A stretch of 16,276 bases of DNA from Myxococcales bacterium. Its GTDB lineage: Bacteria > Myxococcota > Myxococcia > Myxococcales > Myxococcaceae. The stretch lies in NCBI GenBank assembly GCA_003153055.1, contig PMBV01000529.1:81375-97650 (forward strand). The letters are read 5' to 3'. Below, piece by piece: positions 7,828-13,627 of this stretch. Every line of letters starts with the position of its first letter. Position 1 is the first letter of the stretch. The notes below the pieces were generated by a model, which did no database searches, was not told the origin of the DNA, and saw nothing but the letters and a program-made list of their open reading frames with translations. The position numbers were made by a program, and so were the translations under genes.

Positions 7828-9009
7828 ATGATGAAGACCCTCGCCTCGTGGCTGGAGCTCCTCGAACCCGCCTTCCAAACCAACCTCGCTGCGTTCCGGG
7901 CGGTGGTGGGCCCGACGCGCAAGCTGGGCGTCGTCATGAAGGGCAACGCCTATGGGCACGGCCTCGAACCGACCCTCTCGCTGGTGCACCACGCGGTCGA
8001 CGCGCTGTACGTCATTCGCCCCGAGGAGGCGCTGGCCATTCGCCGCTGGGAGGAGACGAACCACCAGCCTCGCCGCGATGTCCTCGTCATCGGCGCGGTG
8101 GTGGCCGAGGAGTGCGTCGAGCTCGCGAAGGCGGGCGTCGAGGTGGTGGTGGCGACGGGCGAGCTCGAGGACGTCGTGGCGAAGCTGAAGGCCGCCCGCG
8201 CCACGCTCAAGGTGCACGTTCACCTCGACACGGGGCTGGGCCGGGAGGGCTTCACTCAGGCGCAACTCGAAGCCGGGCGGGCCGACTTCCTCGCCGCCGC
8301 CGCCGACGTCCTGCCCATCACGGGGGTGATGAGCCACTTCGCCAACACCGAAGACGTCACCGAGCAGGACTACGCCCGGGTTCAGCTCGCCAACTTCGAA
8401 GCGGCCTCGAGGGTGCTGGCCCAGCGGGTGCCAGTGCCGGCCACCGCCGTGCGTCACTTCGCGGCCAGCGCGGCGGCTCTGGTGCTCCCTCCGTCGCGCC
8501 TCGATGTCGTGCGCCTGGGCATCTCGCTCTACGGCGTGTGGCCCTCGACCGAGACCCGGCTCTCAGCCCGAGTGGTGCTGGGCGAGGTTCCAGTGTTGGA
8601 GCCGGCGCTGTCCTGGCGAGCGCCCAGCCAAGTCGTGAAGTGGCTGCCGGCGCACAGCTACGTTGGCTACGGCTGCACCCACCGCTGTGCCAGCCCTACG
8701 CGCGTGGCGGTGCTGCCCGTCGGCTACTGGGACGGCTACCCGCGGCTGGCCTCGGGCAAGGCCTACGTTTTGGTGCACGGCAGGAGATGTCCAGTGCTCG
8801 GTCGAGTGATGATGAATCACCTCATCGTCGACGTCACCCATGCCACCTCCGATGAGGCACCGGTGGTGGCCACCCTGATGGGCCGCGACGGCGACGAGGC
8901 CATCTCGGCCGAGCTCCTCGCCTCCTGGGCCCAGACGATTCACTACGAGCTCCTCAGCCGGCTCGGGCCCCACCTCGAGCGCCGGGTGATGCGCGCGGCG
9001 GTGAGCTAA
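7828..9009 (+). CDS. alr: Alanine racemase-like PLP enzyme, atypical active site
   Basis: Fold-type III PLP racemase of 393 residues, expected to interconvert L- and D-alanine for peptidoglycan. PLP-binding Lys is K38 in VVMKGNAYGHG, the catalytic Tyr is Y281 in SYVGYGCTH, and LPVGYWDGYPR (about 296-306) and HYELLSRL (about 372-379) are standard. Three departures from the canonical enzyme are visible. The position of the usually carbamylated Lys (KxDTGMxR) is H132 in HLDTGLGR, though the following R139 is kept. The canonical C/S-M-D-Q motif reads MMNH at 328-331, putting N330 where Asp is usual. K38 is followed by Gly rather than Ala. These could alter substrate range or activity, so alanine specificity is not certain. 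Starts at GTG 7825, ATG 7828 or ATG 7831 are all possible; no clear Shine-Dalgarno decides. It is convergent with the cytochrome gene, 13 bp away. Confidence 0.85.
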   Translation: MMKTLASWLELLEPAFQTNLAAFRAVVGPTRKLGVVMKGNAYGHGLEPTLSLVHHAVDALYVIRPEEALAIRRWEETNHQPRRDVLVIGAVVAEECVELAKAGVEVVVATGELEDVVAKLKAARATLKVHVHLDTGLGREGFTQAQLEAGRADFLAAAADVLPITGVMSHFANTEDVTEQDYARVQLANFEAASRVLAQRVPVPATAVRHFAASAAALVLPPSRLDVVRLGISLYGVWPSTETRLSARVVLGEVPVLEPALSWRAPSQVVKWLPAHSYVGYGCTHRCASPTRVAVLPVGYWDGYPRLASGKAYVLVHGRRCPVLGRVMMNHLIVDVTHATSDEAPVVATLMGRDGDEAISAELLASWAQTIHYELLSRLGPHLERRVMRAAVS

Positions 9010-9022
9010 GGGACCGTAGGCT

Positions 9023-10621
9023 TCACCTCTTCTTCAGTTCCACCGCGGGGTCGCCGGGCCTGGGCGGGCGGAACAGGTGACAGCCGTGGCAGCGCTCGCT
9101 CGTGGGCTCGTGGCTCGTCTCCTTCTCGTGGCACCCGGGGAGGCAGGTGCTCCGTCGCGCGAAAGGCTGCTGCCCGTGGGCCGCGTGGCACGTCTCGCAC
9201 CGCTGGTGCTGGTCGGCAGCGTGGAGACCGGGCAGCTCTCCCTCTCGGTGGCAGTCGACGCACTCCTTGAGCTTCGCGCCGCTGTGCGTCTCGTGGCAGT
9301 CGCGGCACACCACATGGCCTCCCTTGGGCAGCGCCAGCTTCTCGTGACACGACACGCAGAGCGTGGGCTTCGACCCAGTCGCCTGGTCGAGGAGCGAGGG
9401 CTTGTGCGGGAGGCCCTCGTGGCAGTCTTCGCAGTTGCTGTGCCCGCCCTTCTTCATCTTGGCTGCCGCCGCCAGAGTCGCCTGGTGACATTGCTTGCAC
9501 GAGGACCAGTCAGTCATCTTCTCGCCGAAGCCGTGCTGGGGGTGGCACTGGCGGCACGTCAACGACACGCCGGTCGTTCTCTCCCTCCCGTGCACCAGGC
9601 CAGTGAACTGGGGTCCTTCGTGGCACTCGACGCAATCCTTGGCCACGGCGAGGCCGGGCAACTCCAGGTGCGCCGGGTGACACTGGGCGCACCACTGCTT
9701 CGGGTGTCCCTCGGGGGCCGGGTGGTGGTTTTCGACCTCGGAGTGGCAGGACTCGCAGGCCCTGGGGCCCGAGCCCCGGTGCGGATCGTGGCAGTCGGTG
9801 CACCGGGCGTGACCGCTTTCCTTCTTCGCGGCGAGGGCGGCCCGGGCCAGCACGACCGGCTTCTCGTGGCACGACTCACAAGGCTTGACGCCCTCTTTGC
9901 GGAAGCGGTGAGGGACGTGGCACGTTCCGCAGGAGGGGTGGCCCTCGAACAGAGCGGCCTGGGTGACGAGCCTCGCCTTCGCCGTCTGCTGCTTCGGGTC
10001 CGAGTGACACGCGAGGCACTGCTTCGAGGCCTCGCGGGCCGGGGCGTGCCGCGGGTGGCAGCTGCTGCACCGTTCCGCCGATGTCGCGCCCGTGACTCCG
10101 TGCAGGTCCGGCACCTGGTGGCACACCCTGCAGTCGGGAGCTTGGGTGAAGGGTTCTCGGTGTGGAACGTGGCAGAAGAAGCAGGCCGCGGCGTGCGTCC
10201 TGACGGCGACCGCGGCGCCGATGGGCTGGGCGTGGCACGTGAGGCATACCCAGGGCGTGGCGGGTGACCTCACGCCGTCCGCGGCAAAGGGGTGGCAGGT
10301 GAGGCAGGTGACCGTGCCGCCGTCGGGCAGTGTCCCTCCGTCGGTGGGGCCGTGATGGAGGTGTGCGTGGTCCTCGTGGCATCGCTCGCACGGGCGCGTT
10401 CGGGGCGAGGTGAAGCCCTCGACCTCGAGGTCATGGCAGCTCCTGCACTCGATGCGACCTCCATCGGTCTGCGAGGCGCCGATGTGGCGCTGGTGGCCCA
10501 TCGAGCTCCGCGCCTCGTGGAAGGCCGCGGGGACGAAGAGCACGGACCCGTCGGCTGGGCCCACCGTCGTCCCGCATGCGGTAGCGAACCCGAGGGCCGC
10601 CACCAACCCCAGTGGCCTCAC
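9023..10621 (-). CDS. 23-haem c-type cytochrome, probable lipoprotein
   Basis: Exported multihaem cytochrome of 532 residues. It contains 22 CXXCH haem-binding motifs plus one CX3CH (CLPGCH) near the C-terminus, the first at residues 59-63 and the last (CHGCH) at about 511-515, or one haem per about 20 residues. Many sites are followed by a nearby His (CTDCHDPHRG, CHVPHR, CHPQH, CHETHSG), the pattern of paired-CXXCH bis-His cytochromes that act as electron wires. The N-terminus MRPLGLVAALGFATAC is a signal with a marginal lipobox at C16, so the mature protein may be lipid-anchored; simple secretion is an alternative. Its GTG start overlaps the stop of the small membrane gene (GTGA), so translation is likely coupled. 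No CXXCK catalytic haem or known reductase domain is seen, so it is more likely a conduit than an enzyme. The terminal acceptor is unknown. Confidence 0.93.
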   Translation of the reverse strand: MRPLGLVAALGFATACGTTVGPADGSVLFVPAAFHEARSSMGHQRHIGASQTDGGRIECRSCHDLEVEGFTSPRTRPCERCHEDHAHLHHGPTDGGTLPDGGTVTCLTCHPFAADGVRSPATPWVCLTCHAQPIGAAVAVRTHAAACFFCHVPHREPFTQAPDCRVCHQVPDLHGVTGATSAERCSSCHPRHAPAREASKQCLACHSDPKQQTAKARLVTQAALFEGHPSCGTCHVPHRFRKEGVKPCESCHEKPVVLARAALAAKKESGHARCTDCHDPHRGSGPRACESCHSEVENHHPAPEGHPKQWCAQCHPAHLELPGLAVAKDCVECHEGPQFTGLVHGRERTTGVSLTCRQCHPQHGFGEKMTDWSSCKQCHQATLAAAAKMKKGGHSNCEDCHEGLPHKPSLLDQATGSKPTLCVSCHEKLALPKGGHVVCRDCHETHSGAKLKECVDCHREGELPGLHAADQHQRCETCHAAHGQQPFARRSTCLPGCHEKETSHEPTSERCHGCHLFRPPRPGDPAVELKKR

Positions 10622-10887
10622 GTCTGCTCCGGCTTCTCGCTGGCCTCATCGCCGGAGGTGGGGGCGGTGGTCTCCTGCCGGTACACCGCGGCCACCGACA
10701 AGAGGTAGAGCACGAAGGCCACCGTGCCGAGGAGTTGAGCGACCAACATGCCGGCCACCAGCAGGATGGGCGCCGGGTACAGGAGGCTAGCGGCCATGAT
10801 GGCCAGGGCCGAGAGGCCCACCCACGACGCCGCGATGAGCGCGCGCTCCGTCGGCCACTTCGCCACGATGGTGGAGACGAACCTCAT
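10618..10887 (-). CDS. Small two-helix membrane protein
   Basis: Predicted membrane protein of 89 residues that I do not recognise. A short cytoplasmic-type N-terminus (MRFVSTIVAKWPTER) precedes two hydrophobic helices at about residues 17-39 and 43-68, then a polar tail rich in Thr, Ser, Glu and Asp. No haem motif or metal ligand cluster is present. Its ATG overlaps the stop of the upstream tetrahaem cytochrome gene (ATGA) and its TGA overlaps the GTG of the downstream multihaem gene, so all three are almost certainly one translational unit. From position it may be an accessory subunit that stabilises the quinol-oxidising cytochrome or links it to the multihaem partner. That role is inference only. 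Confidence 0.8.
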   Translation of the reverse strand: MRFVSTIVAKWPTERALIAASWVGLSALAIMAASLLYPAPILLVAGMLVAQLLGTVAFVLYLLSVAAVYRQETTAPTSGDEASEKPEQT

Positions 10888-11528
10888 CGAGTGGCGTGCT
10901 CCGAGGTGACGCCCTTGCTGAAGGGGTGCGAGTAGCCGTGGCACCCGGCGCTCGCGCAGGCGACATGGTTCGTCTCGAGCTCCTCGCGGAGCGCGGTGTG
11001 TTCTCGCACGTCTCTGAAGGAGTCGAGCTTGCCCGAGTGACATTGCAGGCAGTTCGAGTTGGGGTAGGGCTTGGCGATGGCGATCTTCCGAATGGCCGTC
11101 TCCTGAGGCATGTTCCGGTACCCGCCGAAATAATAGAGGTACACGTGCCTCATGCCCCTCAGCTTGGTGAGCGAGTACCCCATCATGCCGTCGTAGTCGG
11201 CGTGGCACCTGTAACAGTTCGTCTCCCCGATGTAGGCGCTGCGACCGTGGCGAGAGGCCAGCGAGGTGCTCTCGGGGTCCGAGGCGTCACGGAGGTGCTG
11301 CTCCATCACGTGGCAAGACCCGCAGAACTGCCTCGTCGTCGAGCGCTCCATGGCCTCGGCGGTGTTGAGCGCCGCCGTGGCCGCCGGGAAAACCCCGAGT
11401 CCCAACAGGAGTCGAATTCGGGTGGCCCCTGTCAACTTTGGTCTAATGAGCACGTGATGAAGAAGAAGCAACGCCGCCAGAGTGGCGGTCAGCAGCGCGG
11501 AGATGGCCGTGGCGGAGAGCTGATTCAT
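10884..11528 (-). CDS. NapC/NrfH-family tetrahaem membrane cytochrome
   Basis: Membrane-anchored cytochrome of 214 residues, expected to take electrons from quinol and pass them to a periplasmic partner. Two hydrophobic segments (about residues 5-28 and 38-56) precede the haem domain; NrfH and NapC normally have one, so the first helix is extra. Haem 1 is CGSCHVM at 69-75, the CXXCHXM form diagnostic of the family. Haem 2 is CYRCH at 105-109, followed by the family-like LRGMRHVYLYYFGG segment. Haem 3 is CLQCH at 160-164, and haem 4 is CASAGCH at 191-197, an unusual CX4CH. I chose ATG at 11528; an in-frame TTG at 11543 adds five residues and has a GAGAGA just upstream. Its stop overlaps the next start (ATGA), making it the first gene of a three-gene cytochrome operon. 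No nrfA or napA is present. Confidence 0.9.
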   Translation of the reverse strand: MNQLSATAISALLTATLAALLLLHHVLIRPKLTGATRIRLLLGLGVFPAATAALNTAEAMERSTTRQFCGSCHVMEQHLRDASDPESTSLASRHGRSAYIGETNCYRCHADYDGMMGYSLTKLRGMRHVYLYYFGGYRNMPQETAIRKIAIAKPYPNSNCLQCHSGKLDSFRDVREHTALREELETNHVACASAGCHGYSHPFSKGVTSEHATR

Positions 11529-11679
11529 AGCGAGTCTTGACAAGTTCTCTCAGTCATTCCACGTCATCGACAAGGGGCCCGGCCCCCGCGTATGCATTCC
11601 CGAGTCCTTTCTTGAACTTCCATCCCTCCCCTCACTCACCCGCGAGCTCCCGCCTCGCTGCTGTCCCCCGGAGCACCCC
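11529..11679. promoter_or_regulatory. Divergent control region of the cytochrome locus
   Basis: This 151-bp gap separates the minus-strand cytochrome operon from the plus-strand OB-domain gene and must hold both start regions. Visible structure: a perfect GGGGCC-C-GGCCCC palindrome at 11574-11586 and a CTTG-A-CAAG inverted repeat at 11536-11544. A GGAG Shine-Dalgarno lies at 11670-11673, six bases before the plus-strand ATG. I cannot assign convincing -35/-10 pairs on either strand. The palindrome is a candidate operator, but GC-rich DNA makes such matches common. Confidence 0.4.
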
Positions 11680-12501
11680 ATGAAGCCTGGTCTGTTCGCA
11701 GCTGTCGTCGTGGCCGTCTTTCTCCTCGGCTTCGCGGTTGGTCGCACGTCGGCGCAACCGGCGAGTCCTCCAACGCCCAGCGCAGCGTTTTCACCGCCCT
11801 CCATGGGGGCGGCAAATCCCGCGCCTTCTGGCATGGGCGAGATGGGCTCGCCGCCCTCGACGGCGGGAATCTCCGGCGTCATCGCCGAGGTGATTCAGGT
11901 GCCGAACTACACGTACCTTCGCCTGACGACCGCCAACGGCGAGGAGTGGGCGGCCGTGAACACGACCACCACGGCCGAGAAGGGTCAGAACGTCACCATC
12001 ACCAGCGCCGCGATCATGACCAACTTCACCAGCACCACGTTGAAGCGGACCTTCCCCACCATCTGGTTCGGCCAGCTTCAGGGCGCAGAGGGCGCCGGAG
12101 CCGGTGCGATGGCCGCAATGGCGGCACCGTCGGGGGGTGGATTCAAGCCGCCCTCGTCCTCCGCGACTGCCGGGGCGCTGGCGGCGATCCAGAAGGCCGA
12201 TGGTCCGCTGGGCCTCAGGGTCTCGGACGTGTTCGCCGAGCGGAAAGCGCTTTCGGGGAAATCGGTGCGGGTGCGCGGAATGGTGACGAAGGTGAGCGCG
12301 GTGAAGGGCCTCAACTACGTCCATGTGAAGGATGGGAGTGGGACGACCGGCACGGGAGATGATGACCTCACCGTGGTGACTCAGGCTACCGTGAAGGTGG
12401 ATGACGTCGTGACGGTGGAGGGTCTGGTGGCTGTCGACAAGGACCTGGGGATGGGAGCCCGGCCGGTCATCGTCGAAGAGGCGAAGATCATCGGCAAGTG
12501 A
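11680..12501 (+). CDS. Exported NrfJ-like protein with two OB-type domains
   Basis: Exported protein of 273 residues. A signal peptide (about 1-25, ending near TSAQ) is followed by a Pro/Ala/Ser/Met-rich linker to about residue 62. Domain 1 (about 63-133) has the NrfJ-like pattern GVIAEVIQVPNYTYLRL, GEEWAAVN and TLKRTFPTIWFG. After a second low-complexity linker, domain 2 (about 176-273) reads LRVSDVFAERKALSGKSVRVRG, NYVHVKDGSG and VTVEGLVAVDKDLG. Both resemble the small OB-fold beta barrels annotated as nucleotide-binding or NrfJ-like proteins beside multihaem cytochrome genes in epsilon- and deltaproteobacteria. Their role is not firmly established; assembly of, or metal handling near, periplasmic cytochromes is a guess. 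The ATG follows a good GGAG. Divergent placement from the cytochrome operon supports a shared function. Confidence 0.8.
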   Translation: MKPGLFAAVVVAVFLLGFAVGRTSAQPASPPTPSAAFSPPSMGAANPAPSGMGEMGSPPSTAGISGVIAEVIQVPNYTYLRLTTANGEEWAAVNTTTTAEKGQNVTITSAAIMTNFTSTTLKRTFPTIWFGQLQGAEGAGAGAMAAMAAPSGGGFKPPSSSATAGALAAIQKADGPLGLRVSDVFAERKALSGKSVRVRGMVTKVSAVKGLNYVHVKDGSGTTGTGDDDLTVVTQATVKVDDVVTVEGLVAVDKDLGMGARPVIVEEAKIIGK

Positions 12502-12508
12502 GGGGAGG

Positions 12509-12891
12509 GTCGCCGTGTTCTCCGAGCGGGCAGGACGGTGCGCGCATTCCTTGAGGTGTGAGGGTGGGGCCGGTGCCCACTGACCGAGGCGGTCTGACCA
12601 GCCCCTCGACCCGAGACCGCGGTGAACACACGTGAGGGGCCACGCGCCCGGCCCCTGCCTCGCTCCAGAGCTCGAGCTCGAAGCCGCACTGGGAGCCATC
12701 ATCGAGCCTTGCGGCACCAGGTCCGTGGCGTGCCGGGGTGCGGGCCAAATGGAAGAGCAGCTTCCATTCGTGACACGGTGGGACGAACGCATGGGTCAGC
12801 TCATCGACCCCTCCCAGCCCGCTGCGGGCATCAGCGTGCGCGTTTCGTCATGTCCTGACGCCCCCGGACGCACACGCGTCGTTCCGGTGGC
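12509..12891 (+). repeat. Composite intergenic repeat, copy A
   Basis: First of two direct copies. A left conserved block (12509-12653) and a right conserved block (12779-12891) flank a middle that is not shared with copy B. The left block includes GACC-GAGGC-GGTC, a short hairpin. The right block ends in a 68-bp core (12824-12891) identical to copy B, containing an inner hairpin CGTCA-TGTCC-TGACG at 12846-12860 nested within GCGTG/CACGC arms at 12834-12838 and 12873-12877. No transposase frame or target duplication is apparent. Orientation is arbitrary. Confidence 0.8.
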
Positions 12892-13162
12892 ACCCCCTTG
12901 TCTCTCTTGCGCCGAGGAGCAGGGTGACTGCTCGAAGAAGAAGCACTTCCAGGTGCTCCAGCGGTCGACCGACGGCTCCACCGTGGGCGGTGGGCCGACG
13001 AGCAGCAGCACGGCTCTGTCGCTCCGCACCAGGTGCAGCCCGAGGAGTGCCAAGGTCGTGTTCGATGGGCCATGGAGCGGGGTGGGGTGGAGGGAGCCAC
13101 GAGGGCGGGACGCCCCTCACCACCCTGCTGGCCGTGTTCCATGGACCATGCGAGCAGGTGAG

Positions 13163-13572
13163 GTCGCCGAGTTCTCCGAGCGGCCAGGCGGCTGCGAGCA
13201 TGCCCAGAGGTGCGAGAGGGGCCGGTGCCCACCGACCGAGGCGGTCGGACCAGCCCTCGACCCGAGACCGCAGTGAGCACACGTGAGGGGCGAGCCCGGC
13301 CACACCACTCGACCGACCGGCCGAGGGGCTCGTGATGCTCGCCCGGAGTCTCGGACCTTCTGCCCGCGCCCCATGCCTCGGGCCCTTCGACGCCAGGACC
13401 AGCTATGCCCCGGTGCTGCTCCCGAGCCGTTCAACCTCCCAGGGACCATTGGTTCCCGGGCTTGCCGCTCTGGGACGAACGCATCTGTCAGCCCCCGGCC
13501 CGCCGCGGGCATCAGCGTGCGCGTTTCGTCATGTCCTGACGCCCCCGGACGCACACGCGTCGTTCCGGTGGC
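13163..13572 (+). repeat. Composite intergenic repeat, copy B
   Basis: Second direct copy. The left block (13163-13301) matches copy A at most positions and has a longer perfect hairpin, CCGACC-GAGGC-GGTCGG. The middle (about 13302-13470) is longer than, and unrelated to, that of copy A. The right block (13471-13572) shares the TGGGACGAACGCAT start and a 68-bp identical core at 13505-13572. The left blocks are 654 bp apart and the cores 681 bp apart, so the two units differ in internal length. Confidence 0.8.
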
Positions 13573-13596
13573 TCCGCTCGACCTTGGGCGTGCGAT

Positions 13597-13609
13597 GCGG
13601 TGGGACCGC
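13597..13609 (-). terminator. Possible hairpin terminator after larC
   Basis: GCGGT-GGG-ACCGC is a perfect 5-bp inverted repeat with a 3-nt loop, lying about 19 bp beyond the larC stop on the minus strand. No T-rich tail follows, so it may be a weak or Rho-assisted end. Confidence 0.3.
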
Positions 13610-13627
13610 TTCACGGCTGGGCGCTGG

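Larger units (their letters stand above)
12502..13627. other. Long non-coding region with duplicated element
   Basis: I see no convincing gene in these 1.1 kb. Open frames exist on both strands (for example plus 12632-13276 and minus 12848-13303), but they lack domain motifs, start inside repeats and have coding-like composition only by chance of high GC. The region is built around two direct copies of a composite repeat (listed separately) separated by about 270 bp of unrelated DNA. The spacer holds a perfect CCACCG-TGGG-CGGTGG hairpin at 12978-12993 and two similar 17- to 18-bp words at 13058-13075 and 13134-13150. Decayed gene remnants cannot be excluded. Confidence 0.6.

Noticed and set aside
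9010..9022. Terminator between the convergent racemase and cytochrome genes
   Set aside because: The gap is 13 bp and I see no hairpin in it; termination must occur inside the opposing gene or by another mechanism.
9077..10267. 396-codon plus-strand frame opposite the 23-haem cytochrome
   Set aside because: The minus strand carries 23 regularly spaced haem motifs; the plus-strand translation is a Val/Ala/Leu/Arg-rich shadow of them.
12632..13276. 214-codon plus-strand frame in the repeat region
   Set aside because: It starts inside a repeat copy, has no family motif and reads through both conserved blocks and the unique spacer, so it is more likely chance than a gene.
12848..13303. Minus-strand frames in the repeat region with shared HVCS-RSRVEG peptide
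   Set aside because: The shared peptide simply reflects the DNA repeat; the frames diverge and stop at different places in the two copies.
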